Source: Rhizobium sp. BK196 (GTDB lineage: Bacteria; Pseudomonadota; Alphaproteobacteria; Rhizobiales; Rhizobiaceae). Taken from it: DNA of 64,000 nt. This document shows positions 17,250 to 26,543 of this stretch, one piece after another. The notes beneath the pieces are model-generated. The model saw only the letters and a program-made list of their open reading frames with translations. It was not told the DNA's origin and did no database searches. The DNA lies in contig NZ_JACHZB010000004.1 of the NCBI RefSeq assembly GCF_014193255.1, positions 124,001 to 188,000 on the forward strand. Direction: 5' to 3'. The translations under genes and the position numbers were made by a program. Every line of letters starts with the position of its first letter. The stretch's first letter is position 1.

Positions 17250-18761
17250 GTGACAGACCAGCCTGCTATCGAACTTGTCGGCATCGACAAGAAATTCGGC
17301 GCCGTTCACGCCAACAAGGACATCAACCTGACCGTCGCCAAGGGCTCGATCCATGGCATTATCGGGGAAAACGGCGCTGGCAAATCGACCCTGATGTCCA
17401 TCATCTACGGTTTTTACCAGGCCGATAGCGGCGAGATCCGCGTCAACGGCCAGCCCATCACCATCAAGGACAGCCAGGCCGCCATCGCCGCCGGCATCGG
17501 CATGGTGCACCAGCATTTCATGCTGGTCGATAATTTCACGGTGCTGGAAAACGTCATGCTCGGCGCCGAAGGCGGCGCATTGCTGGCACGGGGCGTTGCT
17601 TCCTCCCGCGCCGAACTCAAGCGGCTGGAAACCGAGTATGGCCTGGAGGTCAACCCGGACGCGCTGATCGAGCAGCTCCCGGTCGGCCTGCAGCAGCGCG
17701 TGGAAATCCTGAAAGCCATGTATCGCGGCGCCGAGATCCTGATCCTCGACGAGCCGACGGGCGTGCTGACCCCGGCCGAAGCCGATCACCTCTTCCGTAT
17801 CCTTGGCGTGCTGCGCGACCAGGGCAAGACGGTCATTTTCATCACCCACAAGCTGCGCGAAATCATGGCGATCACCGATACGGTGTCCGTCATGCGCCGC
17901 GGCGAGATGGTCGCCACCCGCAAGACCAGCGAGACCACGGTCGAAGAGCTCGCCGAACTCATGGTCGGCCGCCGCGTGCTCCTGCGCGTCCAGAAGGGCG
18001 AGGCGAAACCCGCCGATGTCGTGCTCTCCGTCCGCAACCTGACGGTCAAGGACAACAGGGGCGTGACGATGGTCGACAACGTCTCCTTCGATGTCCGCGC
18101 CGGCGAGATCGTCGGCATTGCCGGTGTCGCCGGCAACGGCCAGTCGGAACTGCTGGAGGCGATCGCCGGTATCCGCAAGCCGGCATCAGGCGAAATCCTG
18201 CTCGACGGCCAGCCGATCGACAAGGCCGATCCGGCCCGTCTTCGCGAGCTCGGCCTGGCGCATATTCCCGAAGACCGCCACCATATGGGCCTGGTCCTGA
18301 AATTCGAGGAATATGAAAATGCCGTGCTCGGCTATCACCACCGTCCTGAATACAGCCGCGGCCCCCTGCTCGATCTCGATGCGATCCGCAAGGACGCGAT
18401 GGAGAAGATCGAGAAATACGACATCCGCCCGCCGAACCCGCGCCTGAAGACGGCGAATTTTTCCGGCGGCAACCAGCAGAAGATCGTCGTCGCCCGCGAA
18501 ATCGAGCGCGACCCGAAGATGCTGATCATCGGCCAGCCGACCCGCGGCGTCGACATCGGCGCCATCGAATTCATCCATCGGCGGATCATCGAGATGCGCG
18601 ATGCGGGCAAGGCCATCCTGCTCGTCTCCGTCGAACTCGACGAAATCCGCGCCCTTTCCGACCGTATCCTTGTCATGTTCGCCGGCCATGTCGTCGGCGA
18701 GAAGGCGCCCGATGCCGGTGAACAGACCCTCGGCCTGATGATGGCCGGCATTGCCGCGTGA
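17250..18761 (+). CDS. Nucleoside ABC transporter dual ATP-binding protein
   Basis: A 503-residue ATPase with two fused ABC domains, as in sugar and nucleoside importers (RbsA/NupO type). The first has Walker A GENGAGKSTLMS and Walker B ILILDEPTGVLTP; the second has the degenerate GVAGNGQSEL Walker A usual in this family, the signature FSGGNQQKIVVAREI and GQPTRGVDIGAIEF. GTG 17250 is chosen because GGAG lies 6 bases upstream and the preceding frame runs through the terminator hairpin (an ATG at 17199 is inside its left arm). It ends 7 bases before the first permease gene. Confidence 0.93.
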   Translation: MTDQPAIELVGIDKKFGAVHANKDINLTVAKGSIHGIIGENGAGKSTLMSIIYGFYQADSGEIRVNGQPITIKDSQAAIAAGIGMVHQHFMLVDNFTVLENVMLGAEGGALLARGVASSRAELKRLETEYGLEVNPDALIEQLPVGLQQRVEILKAMYRGAEILILDEPTGVLTPAEADHLFRILGVLRDQGKTVIFITHKLREIMAITDTVSVMRRGEMVATRKTSETTVEELAELMVGRRVLLRVQKGEAKPADVVLSVRNLTVKDNRGVTMVDNVSFDVRAGEIVGIAGVAGNGQSELLEAIAGIRKPASGEILLDGQPIDKADPARLRELGLAHIPEDRHHMGLVLKFEEYENAVLGYHHRPEYSRGPLLDLDAIRKDAMEKIEKYDIRPPNPRLKTANFSGGNQQKIVVAREIERDPKMLIIGQPTRGVDIGAIEFIHRRIIEMRDAGKAILLVSVELDEIRALSDRILVMFAGHVVGEKAPDAGEQTLGLMMAGIAA

Positions 18762-18768
18762 GGCCTGA

Positions 18769-19872
18769 ATGAGCACTGCTTCCGTAACCCTGCCGAGATG
18801 GATCAATTACGGTCTGATCCCTCTTTTGAACCTGGTCGTCGCCTTTCTGATATCAGGCTTCGTCGTCTGGCTGATCGGCGAAAGCCCGCTTGCCGCCCTC
18901 TCGCTGCTCATCGAAGGCGCCTTCGGCAGCGGCGAAGGCATCGGCTTCACGCTCTACTATGCGACGAGCTTCATCTTTACCGGCCTTTCGGTCGCCGTCG
19001 CCATCCATGCCGGCCTCTTCAACATCGGCTCGGAAGGCCAGGCCTATATTGGCGGCCTCGGCTGTGCGCTGGTGGCGCTGGCGCTCGACAAATATGTGCC
19101 CTGGTATGTGACCATGCCGATCGCCGTCATCGGCGCCGGTCTCTTCGGGGCGGCCTGGGCTTTCATCCCCGCCTTCCTGCAGGCCAAGCGCGGCAGCCAT
19201 ATCGTCATCACGACGATCATGTTCAACTATATCGCCGCCGCCCTCATGGTTTATCTGCTGGTGCATGTGCTGATCGTACCGGGCAAGATGGCGCCGGAAA
19301 CCCGCACCTTCCTCGAAGGCGGACAGCTTCCGAAGCTCGGCTGGATCATGAGCCTGTTCGGGGCCAAGCTCGGTGCAGCGCCCTTCAACGTCTCCTTCAT
19401 CATCGCCCTGTTGGCCGCCTGGTTCGTCTGGGTGCTGGTCTGGCGCAGCAAGCTCGGCTTCGATATGCGCACGCTGGGCATCAGCCCGACGGCTGCCGAT
19501 TACGCCGGCACGCCCCGTGCGCGCATCATCATCATCGCCATGCTGCTGTCAGGCGCGCTCGCCGGCATGATGGCGCTGAACCCCGTCATGGGCTCGTCGG
19601 CACGCCTGCAGGTGGAATTCGTCGGCGGCGCCGGCTTCGTCGGCATCGCCGTGTCACTGATGGGACGAAACCATCCGCTTGGCATCATCTTTGCGGGGAT
19701 CCTCTTCGGCGTCCTCTATCAGGGCGGTGACTGGATCTCCTTCGAAATGCCCAACATCACCCGCGAGATGATCCTCGTCATTCAGGGTCTGGTGATCCTG
19801 TTTGCCGGCGCTCTGGAGTATATGTTCCGCCCGGCGATGGTGCGCATCTACCAGCAGTTCAAGCGACCCTGA
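18769..19872 (+). CDS. Nucleoside ABC transporter permease (first)
   Basis: A 367-residue inner-membrane permease of the BPD_transp_2 (branched-chain/sugar) family. About eight or more hydrophobic segments are visible, starting YGLIPLLNLVVAFLISGFVV. The family motif GLFNIGSEGQAYIGGLG is near residue 82, and FVGIAVSLMGRNHPLGIIFAG lies in the C-terminal half. It pairs with the next gene as a heterodimeric channel for the BMP receptor. It starts 7 bases after the ATPase stop. Confidence 0.93.
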   Translation: MSTASVTLPRWINYGLIPLLNLVVAFLISGFVVWLIGESPLAALSLLIEGAFGSGEGIGFTLYYATSFIFTGLSVAVAIHAGLFNIGSEGQAYIGGLGCALVALALDKYVPWYVTMPIAVIGAGLFGAAWAFIPAFLQAKRGSHIVITTIMFNYIAAALMVYLLVHVLIVPGKMAPETRTFLEGGQLPKLGWIMSLFGAKLGAAPFNVSFIIALLAAWFVWVLVWRSKLGFDMRTLGISPTAADYAGTPRARIIIIAMLLSGALAGMMALNPVMGSSARLQVEFVGGAGFVGIAVSLMGRNHPLGIIFAGILFGVLYQGGDWISFEMPNITREMILVIQGLVILFAGALEYMFRPAMVRIYQQFKRP

Positions 19873-19882
19873 GGAACAGACG

Positions 19883-20854
19883 ATGGAATATTATGAGATT
19901 TTCATCAACGTTCTGAGCTCGACGATCCGGCTCTCCATTCCGCTGATCTTCACCGCTCTTGCCGGCCTGTTTTCCGAACGCGCCGGCATCTTCGATATCG
20001 GTCTCGAAGGCAAGATGCTGGGCTCGGCCTTCGCCGCCGCCTGCATCGCCTATCTCACCGGCTCGGCCTGGGCCGGCCTCGGCGCCGGCGTGGTCTGCTC
20101 GGTGGCGCTCAGCCTCGTGCATGGCTTTGCCTCGATCACCAATCGCGGCAACCAGATCATCTCGGGTGTCGCCATCAACTTCTTCATCGCCGGTATCACC
20201 ATCGTGCTCGGCCAGGCCTGGTTCGGGCAGGGCGGCCGCACGCCGCAGTTGCTGCCGGAGGCACGCTTCGCACCGATCATCCTGCCGGGCGCCGATGCTG
20301 TCAGGAACGTGCCGATCGTCGGCCCGCTCTATGCCGGCGTGATCTCCGGCAACAATATCCTGACCTACCTTGCCTTCCTCGCCGTGCCATTCTCCTGGTG
20401 GGTCCTCTATCGCACGCGTTTCGGCCTGCGCCTTCGCGCTGTCGGCGAAAATCCGGGTGCGGTCGATACGGCAGGCATTTCGGTCTCCTGGCTGCGCTAC
20501 CGCGCCGTCATGTGCGCCGGCATCCTCTGCGGCTTTTCCGGCACCTATCTGGCAATCGCCCAGTCGGCTGCCTTCATCAAGGACATGTCGGCCGGCAAGG
20601 GCTATATCGCGCTTGCCGCTCTCGTCTTCGCCAAGTGGAAGCCCGTGCCGGTCATGTTCGCCTGCCTGCTCTTCGGCTTCCTCGATGCTCTCGCGAATTT
20701 CATGCAGGGCAAGCACGTGCCGCTGATCGGCGAGGTGCCGGTTCAGGTTTTCCAGGCTCTGCCCTATATCCTGACCTGTGTTCTGCTCGCCGGCTTCATC
20801 GGCGTCGCAATCCCGCCGAAGGCCGGCGGCGTGCCCTATGTGAAGGAGCGTTGA
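19883..20854 (+). CDS. Nucleoside ABC transporter permease (second)
   Basis: A 323-residue permease of the same family as the gene before it. It contains SERAGIFDIGLEGKMLGSAF near residue 33, the equivalent of the NIGSEGQ motif, and multiple transmembrane helices. ATG 19883 follows GAGGAACAG, 10 bases after the upstream stop; the open frame further back lies inside the first permease. The cytidine deaminase gene begins two bases after its stop, so transport and catabolism are in one transcript. Confidence 0.93.
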   Translation: MEYYEIFINVLSSTIRLSIPLIFTALAGLFSERAGIFDIGLEGKMLGSAFAAACIAYLTGSAWAGLGAGVVCSVALSLVHGFASITNRGNQIISGVAINFFIAGITIVLGQAWFGQGGRTPQLLPEARFAPIILPGADAVRNVPIVGPLYAGVISGNNILTYLAFLAVPFSWWVLYRTRFGLRLRAVGENPGAVDTAGISVSWLRYRAVMCAGILCGFSGTYLAIAQSAAFIKDMSAGKGYIALAALVFAKWKPVPVMFACLLFGFLDALANFMQGKHVPLIGEVPVQVFQALPYILTCVLLAGFIGVAIPPKAGGVPYVKER

Positions 20855-20855
20855 G

Positions 20856-21245
20856 ATGTCTCACGACCTGTTCGAAGCTGCTCGCGGCGCCATGGCCTTC
20901 GCGCACGCTCCTTATTCCAAGTTCCCGGTGGGTGCTGCGATCCGCGCCGAGGACGGCAAGGTCTATACCGGCGCCAATATCGAGAACCTCTCCTTCCCTC
21001 AAGGCTGGTGCGCGGAGCCTACGGCGATCGGCGCCATGATCATGGGCGGCGCGAAGAAGATCGTCGAAATGGCCGTCATCGCCGAAAAACTGCCGCTCTG
21101 CCCGCCCTGCGGCGGCTGCCGGCAGAAGATCTCGGAATTCGCCGGCAAGGACACCAGGATCTACCTTTGCGACGAAACCGGCGTGAAGAAGACCATGACC
21201 ATGGAAGAGCTTCTGCCCTTCAGCTTCGAAACGGAACTCGGATGA
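20856..21245 (+). CDS. cdd: Cytidine deaminase
   Basis: A 129-residue zinc enzyme converting cytidine and deoxycytidine to uridine and deoxyuridine. The catalytic motif CAEPTAI supplies one zinc Cys and the proton-shuttle Glu; CPPCGGCRQKI supplies the two other Cys ligands, as in the homotetrameric three-Cys type. Length matches that class. It starts right after the permease and its stop overlaps the start of the purine phosphorylase as ATGA, so imported cytidine is fed directly to the uridine branch. Confidence 0.95.
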   Translation: MSHDLFEAARGAMAFAHAPYSKFPVGAAIRAEDGKVYTGANIENLSFPQGWCAEPTAIGAMIMGGAKKIVEMAVIAEKLPLCPPCGGCRQKISEFAGKDTRIYLCDETGVKKTMTMEELLPFSFETELG

Positions 21246-22036
21246 TCGCGACCGTCGAACTGCTCGCAGCACTGCTCGGTGGGCTCAAGCCGCGATACGG
21301 GATCGTACTCGGCTCCGGCCTCGGCTCGCTCGTCAGCGAGCTTACCGATGCGGTCTGCATCCCCTACAAGGACCTGCCGGGCTTTCCGGTCAGCGCCGTC
21401 TCCGGTCATGCCGGAGAGGTCGTCGCCGGCCATCTCGGCTCGGTGCCGGTCATCATGCTCTCGGGCCGCGTCCACTATTACGAAAAGGGCGATGCCAATG
21501 CCATGCGGCTGCCGATCGAGGTTCTGCATGCGCTCGGCGTCGAGGCGCTGATCCTCACCAATTCGGCCGGTTCGCTGAAAGAGGACATGCCGCCGGGCTC
21601 GGTCATGCAGATCGCCGATCACATCAATTATTCCGGCATGAATCCGCTGATCGGCGAAGAGAGCGACAATCGCTTCGTCGGCATGACCAATGCCTATGAC
21701 GCCGATCTTGCGGCTGCCATGCGAGATGCGGCAAAGACGCTTGATATCCCGCTCGCAAGCGGCGTCTACATGTGGTTCTCCGGCCCAAGTTTCGAGACGC
21801 CGGCCGAGATCCGCATGGCTCGCATTCTCGGCGCAGATGCGGTCGGCATGTCGACCGTGCCTGAAGTCATCATCGCAAGAATGCTGGGCTTAAGGGTTGC
21901 GGCAGCCTCGGTAATCACCAACTATGGGGCTGGCATGACCGGAAACGAGCTCAGCCACGAGGAAACCAAGGATATGGCGCCGGTTGGCGGTGCCCGTCTC
22001 GCCGCCATACTCAAAGAAATGATTGCCGGTCACTGA
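21242..22036 (+). CDS. Purine-nucleoside phosphorylase
   Basis: A 264-residue trimeric-type (PNP/MTAP family) phosphorylase that splits purine nucleosides with phosphate to base and pentose-1-phosphate. Motifs: GIVLGSGLGSL near residue 20 (phosphate loop), SGRVHYYEKGD, LTNSAGSL, the substrate loop MWFSGPSFETPAEIRM, and VGMSTVPEVIIAR. The ATG at 21242 overlaps the cdd stop. The type resembles PunA rather than hexameric DeoD. It is followed by deoC after a short gap. Confidence 0.94.
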   Translation: MIATVELLAALLGGLKPRYGIVLGSGLGSLVSELTDAVCIPYKDLPGFPVSAVSGHAGEVVAGHLGSVPVIMLSGRVHYYEKGDANAMRLPIEVLHALGVEALILTNSAGSLKEDMPPGSVMQIADHINYSGMNPLIGEESDNRFVGMTNAYDADLAAAMRDAAKTLDIPLASGVYMWFSGPSFETPAEIRMARILGADAVGMSTVPEVIIARMLGLRVAAASVITNYGAGMTGNELSHEETKDMAPVGGARLAAILKEMIAGH

Positions 22037-22057
22037 TTGCCGGTGGAGGAAGCGAAA

Positions 22058-22834
22058 ATGTACAGCCATTCCAACCGGGAAACGGCCGCCGTCGCCCTTT
22101 CCCTTCTCGATCTCACCAACCTGAAAGACGATTGCACCCAGGAGCAGATCGACACGCTTTGCGCCCGCGCGCAGACACCCTATGGCAGCAGTGCCGCAAT
22201 CTGCATCTGGCCGCGTTTCGTCGCCCATGCCCGTATCGTACTCGGCAAGGGCCACCCGGTTCGCATCGCGACCGTCGTCAATTTTCCCTCCGGTGATATG
22301 GAAATCGCCGATGTCGCCGCCGAAACGCGTGAGGCGATCGCCGATGGTGCCGATGAGATCGATCTCGTCATCCCTTATCGCAAGCTGATGGCAGGCAACG
22401 AGAAGGCCGTTACCGACATGGTTGCGGCCGTGCGCGCCGAGTGCGTTGCGCCTGTCCTTCTCAAGGTCATCATCGAGACCGGTGAGCTGAAGGATGCCGC
22501 TCTTATCCGCCGCGCCTCGGAACTGGCGATCGAAGCCGGCGCCGATTTCATCAAGACCTCGACCGGCAAGGTCGCCGTCAACGCGACGCTCGAAGCGGCC
22601 GACATCATGATCCGCGCGATCAGAGAGAGCGGCCGCAAGGTGGGCTTCAAGCCGGCCGGCGGCATATCGACAGTTGCCGATGCTGCCCTTTATCTCAGCC
22701 TCGCCGAAACCATCATGACGCCGGACTGGGCGATGCCCTCCACCTTCCGTTTCGGCGCGTCCGGGCTGCTCGACAATATCCTTTCGGTCCTCAGCGGCAC
22801 GGAACCGAAGCCGGCGGCCGCCTCGAGCTATTGA
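22058..22834 (+). CDS. deoC: Deoxyribose-phosphate aldolase
   Basis: A 258-residue class I aldolase cleaving 2-deoxyribose-5-phosphate to acetaldehyde and glyceraldehyde-3-phosphate. The Schiff-base Lys is in FIKTSTGKVAVNAT; DEIDLVIPYRKLMAG and VGFKPAGGIST are also typical, with the second active-site Lys in the latter. ATG 22058 with GGTGGAGGA eight bases upstream is preferred over an upstream TTG at 22037. It completes deoxynucleoside breakdown with DeoA and DeoB from this region. Confidence 0.95.
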   Translation: MYSHSNRETAAVALSLLDLTNLKDDCTQEQIDTLCARAQTPYGSSAAICIWPRFVAHARIVLGKGHPVRIATVVNFPSGDMEIADVAAETREAIADGADEIDLVIPYRKLMAGNEKAVTDMVAAVRAECVAPVLLKVIIETGELKDAALIRRASELAIEAGADFIKTSTGKVAVNATLEAADIMIRAIRESGRKVGFKPAGGISTVADAALYLSLAETIMTPDWAMPSTFRFGASGLLDNILSVLSGTEPKPAAASSY

Positions 22835-22835
22835 G

Positions 22836-24143
22836 ATGATCCCGCAGGAGATCATCCGCCAGAAGCGCAACGGCGCTGAACTGCCGACCGATGATATCGA
22901 CGCCTTTATCGCAGCCCTTGCCGCTGGCAATCTGTCGGAAGGCCAGATCGGCGCCTTCGCCATGGCGGTCTGGTTCAAGGGCATGTCGCGCACCGAAACC
23001 GTTGCACTGACGCTTGCCATGGCCCGCTCCGGGGACATGCTCTCCTGGGACGGTATCGACCGCCCCGTCGCAGACAAACACTCGACCGGCGGCGTGGGCG
23101 ACAACGTCTCGCTGATGCTCGCCCCGATCGCCGCCGCCTGCGGCCTGGCCGTGCCAATGATCTCAGGCCGCGGCCTCGGCCACACCGGCGGCACGCTGGA
23201 CAAGCTCGAATCCATTCCAGGCTATACGATCAATCCGGATGCCGCTCTCTTCCGCAAAGTGGTTAAAGAGGTCGGCTGCGCCATCATCGGCCCGACGGGT
23301 GCCTTGGCCCCGGCCGATGGCAGGCTCTATGCCGTGCGCGATGTGACGGCGACCGTCGATTCCATCCCGCTGATCACAGCCTCGATCCTGTCGAAGAAAC
23401 TTGCCGCCGGCCTGCAGACCCTGGTGCTCGACGTCAAAACCGGCAACGGTGCCTTCATGGCCGATCCCGAGCAGGCGATCGCGCTGGCGCATTCGCTGGT
23501 CGAAGTCGCAAATGGTGCGGGCGTGAAAACCTCTGCGCTCATCACCGACATGAACCAGCCGCTTGCCGATAGCGCCGGCAATGCCGTGGAAGTGCGCAAC
23601 TGCCTTGATTTTCTGGCAGGCCGAAAGACCGGTACCCGCCTTGAAACCATAGTGCTTGCCTTTGCCGCCGAAATGCTCGTGCAGTCAGGTCTTGCCGGCT
23701 CCCTCATCGAGGCGGAGAGCAAGGCGCAGGATGCGCTCTCTTCCGGCAAGGCTGCGGAGATCTTCGCGCGCATGGTGCATATGCTCGGGGCCCCCGCCGA
23801 TCTTCTGGAACGGCCCGACGCCTATCTGCGCAGGGCGCCTGTCGAGCGGCATGTTCCGGCCTCGCGTAGCGGCTGGCTCGCGGCCTGCGACGCCCGCGAT
23901 CTCGGCGTGAGCGTTATCGATCTCGGTGGCGGGCGACGCCACCCTGCCGACAGGATCGACCACAGCGTCGGCTTCACCGGCCTGCTGCCGCTTGGAACGC
24001 ATGTGCATGAGGGCGATCCGATAGCGCTCGTTCACGCTGCCGACGAGGCTTCGGCCGAAAGAGCCGTCGTCGCACTTGCCGCAAACTATCGCATTGCCGA
24101 CGAGAAACCGGAACCGCTTCCGGTCATCGCCGGCCGGATCTGA
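22836..24143 (+). CDS. deoA: Thymidine phosphorylase
   Basis: A 435-residue pyrimidine phosphorylase converting thymidine and deoxyuridine plus phosphate to base and deoxyribose-1-phosphate. The family signature SGRGLGHTGGTLDKLESIPG is near residue 110; ADKHSTGGVGDNVSL forms the phosphate site. Length is normal. It begins two bases after deoC and is the last gene of the plus-strand operon, running toward a convergent protease-like gene that stops 7 bases away. Confidence 0.96.
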   Translation: MIPQEIIRQKRNGAELPTDDIDAFIAALAAGNLSEGQIGAFAMAVWFKGMSRTETVALTLAMARSGDMLSWDGIDRPVADKHSTGGVGDNVSLMLAPIAAACGLAVPMISGRGLGHTGGTLDKLESIPGYTINPDAALFRKVVKEVGCAIIGPTGALAPADGRLYAVRDVTATVDSIPLITASILSKKLAAGLQTLVLDVKTGNGAFMADPEQAIALAHSLVEVANGAGVKTSALITDMNQPLADSAGNAVEVRNCLDFLAGRKTGTRLETIVLAFAAEMLVQSGLAGSLIEAESKAQDALSSGKAAEIFARMVHMLGAPADLLERPDAYLRRAPVERHVPASRSGWLAACDARDLGVSVIDLGGGRRHPADRIDHSVGFTGLLPLGTHVHEGDPIALVHAADEASAERAVVALAANYRIADEKPEPLPVIAGRI

Positions 24144-24149
24144 TGGGCT

Positions 24150-24680
24150 CTACTCCTTGAGACTGAGCGAGCCATCGGCAACGGAGTAGGAGGCAAGCTT
24201 CCGCAGGAAGCTCATACCAACAAGCGTGTTGCTCAGCGCTTCGTCTTTCAGCACGAAGGCTTCGACGCTGCGAACACGAATGCCGCCGATTTCCACGCGG
24301 TCGAGCATCACATGCGCCGCCTTGGTCTGGCCGTTCGCCGTATTGACGGCATAACGGAAATCGAGCTGGTTGCCGGAAAAGCCGAGCCTGCGGGCGAGGC
24401 TTTCGTTCAGCGCGACATAGGTGGCACCGGTATCGATCAGCCCCTGCACAGGCTTGCCGTTGATCCTGAAATTGCCGGTATAATGGCCCTGGGAATCGGC
24501 CTGAAGGCGGATCATGCCGCCATTGGCGATCGTAGCAGGCGCATCGGGCGCGCTACCCTCGGCCGAAACGAAATTTGCGGAGATCGTATTGCCGGGCTGG
24601 GTCGTGCCGGTGAGCAGAGAAGGCACCTGTGTCGCCAGTGCCGCCGCGATGCTGGCAAATATGACGGTACGCATGAGCAT
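24150..24680 (-). CDS. Retropepsin-like aspartic protease, membrane-anchored or exported
   Basis: A 176-residue protein with an N-terminal hydrophobic segment (RTVIFASIAAALATQVPSLL) and a single aspartic-protease half-domain: the catalytic motif is VQGLIDTGATYVALNE, where one Asp per chain implies a dimer as in retropepsins. The C-terminal NTLVGMSFLRKLASY is the conserved G-hydrophobic flap-side motif of the TIGR02281-type family. ATG 24680 is taken with GGAAGGA upstream. It sits between deoA and upp but has no evident role in nucleoside metabolism. Confidence 0.85.
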   Translation of the reverse strand: MLMRTVIFASIAAALATQVPSLLTGTTQPGNTISANFVSAEGSAPDAPATIANGGMIRLQADSQGHYTGNFRINGKPVQGLIDTGATYVALNESLARRLGFSGNQLDFRYAVNTANGQTKAAHVMLDRVEIGGIRVRSVEAFVLKDEALSNTLVGMSFLRKLASYSVADGSLSLKE

Positions 24681-24777
24681 GAAACAGAAATCCTTCCTGT
24701 ATAAACCCCGCCTCATGCGGGACCTCATGTTTCAAGCAGCTAAGCCATAAGTGCTGAAAAGTTGCTAACGGCGACAT

Positions 24778-24812
24778 AAGAAAGGCCCGGAACGAACCGC
24801 CCAGGCCTTGAA
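24778..24812 (-). terminator. Probable terminator of upp
   Basis: On the minus strand AAGGCCTGG and CCGGGCCTT pair with one G-T, separated by about 10 bases and followed by TTCTTATG. It lies 30 bases after the upp stop. Confidence 0.55.
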
Positions 24813-24842
24813 GTGCTTTCGAATTGGTAAAGGACGCTGAAA

Positions 24843-25472
24843 TTATTTGGTACCGTACATCCGGTCGCCGGCATCGCCGAGACCGGGCACGATGTAACCC
24901 TTCTCGTTCAGATGGCTGTCGATCGCCGCCGTGAAGACCGGAACGTCGGGATGCGCGGCACGAAAGTTCTTGAGGCCCTCGGGGGCGGCCAGCAGGCAGA
25001 GGAAGCGGATATTGTGCGCGCCGCGCTCCTTCAGCTTGTCGATCGCGGCAATCGAGGAGTTGCCGGTCGCAAGCATCGGGTCGACGACGATGATCAGGCG
25101 CTCGGCGACATCCTCAGGCGCCTTGAAGTAATATTCGACCGGCTGCAGCGTTTCGTGGTCGCGATAGACGCCGATATGGGAAACGCGGGCGGAGGGTACC
25201 AGATCGAGCATGCCTTCGAGAAGCCCGTTGCCGGCGCGCAGGATGGAGGCAAAGACCAGCTTCTTGCCTTCGAGGATCGGCGCCTGCATCTCCTGGATCG
25301 GTGTTTCGATCGTCTCCATCGTCAGCTCCAGATCGCGCGTCACCTCATAGCAGAGCAGTGTCGAAATTTCGCGCAACAGCCGGCGGAAGCTGCCTGTCGA
25401 GGTTTCCTTGCGCCGCATGATGGTGAGTTTGTGCTGCACGAGCGGGTGATCGATGACTGTGACGCCGTCCAT
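24843..25472 (-). CDS. upp: Uracil phosphoribosyltransferase
   Basis: A 209-residue enzyme making UMP from uracil and PRPP. The PRPP-binding motif is [14 protein letters not shown]; the C-terminal uracil site is [15 protein letters not shown] 25472 gives the standard [17 protein letters not shown] start with GGAAGG upstream. An in-frame ATG at 25517, with GGAGG 8 bases before it, would add 15 residues and is a real alternative. It salvages uracil released by the phosphorylases of this region. Confidence 0.96.
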   Translation of the reverse strand: MDGVTVIDHPLVQHKLTIMRRKETSTGSFRRLLREISTLLCYEVTRDLELTMETIETPIQEMQAPILEGKKLVFASILRAGNGLLEGMLDLVPSARVSHIGVYRDHETLQPVEYYFKAPEDVAERLIIVVDPMLATGNSSIAAIDKLKERGAHNIRFLCLLAAPEGLKNFRAAHPDVPVFTAAIDSHLNEKGYIVPGLGDAGDRMYGTK

Positions 25473-25574
25473 AGGGAAACCTTCCAATTCTTTGTTCTTA
25501 TCGGCTGTTTCTTCCATGGAAATCGCCTCCACTGCAAGAGCGGAGGCGAATTTGCCATTAATAACTCCGCGCCG

Positions 25575-26543
25575 TTAAAGACGGGCGAGCAACGCTTTGC
25601 GCGTCTCTTCGTCGACGAAGGCCGCCTCGATGGCCGTTTGCGTCATGGCGTTGATGTCAGCATCGCTGAAGCCGAAGGCCTGCGAGGCAAGCTCGTATTC
25701 CCGCTTGAGCGATGTGTGGAAGAACGGCGGATCGTCGGAGCTGATCGTCACCTTCACGCCCGCATCCCTCAGCCTGCGCAATGGGTGCGAGTCGAAATCC
25801 GGAAAGACCTTGAGCGCGATATTCGAGCCGGGGCAAACCTCCAGCACCGTGCCGAGGTCGGCGAGCCGCTTGACGAGGTCGGCATCTTCGATTGCCCGCA
25901 CACCGTGGCCGATACGCGAAGGGCGCACCGCATCCAATGCGTCCGAAACGCTGAAGGCGCCGCAAACTTCGCCGGCATGGATGGTGAGGCCAAGCCCTGC
26001 ATCGCGGGCAATGTCGAAGGCGCGCGCATAGTCGGCAACGCGACCCATCCGCTCCTCGCCGGCGAGATTGAAGCCTGTTATCAGCGGATTAGCGGCCTTT
26101 GCCGCATATTCCGCAGCGCCGATCACGCTTTCCGGGCCGAAATGCCGCTCCCCGGTCACGATCAGCCGCGCCTCGATGCTGCTTTTTGCCTTCGCCCGGC
26201 GGATGCCTTCGCAAACACCTGATATATAGGCGTCCGCACCGAGGCCGATGCGCTTGCCATGGTCGGGCGAAACGATGAGCTCGCTGTAGATCGTGCCGAT
26301 GCCGGCAAGTTCTTCCAGATAGGTTTCCGTCAGCAGCGCATAGTCTTCCTCGGTCTTGTAGACCTCGGAAACCTTGTCATAACATTCGAGAAAGCTCGCG
26401 AAATCATGCCAGACATAGACGCCGTCTTGCAGATGGGCGCTGATGTCGATCCCGTATTTACGCGCCTGAGCCTCAGTCAGATCAGGGGGAGCGGCACCCT
26501 CCAGATGGCAGTGCAGCTCGACCTTCTTCAAATCCGATCTCAC
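25575..26543 (-). CDS. add: Adenosine deaminase
   Basis: A 322-residue zinc deaminase turning adenosine and deoxyadenosine into inosine forms. Metal and active-site motifs: [12 protein letters not shown] near the N-terminus, [10 protein letters not shown] in the middle with the catalytic Glu, RIGHGVRA, and [13 protein letters not shown] near the C-terminus. GTG 26543 is chosen: GGGAGGAA lies 8 bases upstream and it overlaps the deoB stop as GTGA. The long upstream extension of the frame would lie inside deoB. It follows deoB in a minus-strand operon. Confidence 0.95.
   Translation of the reverse strand: MRSDLKKVELHCHLEGAAPPDLTEAQARKYGIDISAHLQDGVYVWHDFASFLECYDKVSEVYKTEEDYALLTETYLEELAGIGTIYSELIVSPDHGKRIGLGADAYISGVCEGIRRAKAKSSIEARLIVTGERHFGPESVIGAAEYAAKAANPLITGFNLAGEERMGRVADYARAFDIARDAGLGLTIHAGEVCGAFSVSDALDAVRPSRIGHGVRAIEDADLVKRLADLGTVLEVCPGSNIALKVFPDFDSHPLRRLRDAGVKVTISSDDPPFFHTSLKREYELASQAFGFSDADINAMTQTAIEAAFVDEETRKALLARL

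Noticed and set aside
16029..17849. A 606-codon minus-strand open frame across the nucleoside receptor and ATPase genes
   Set aside because: Both plus-strand genes have clear family motifs; the antisense frame is a codon-bias shadow.
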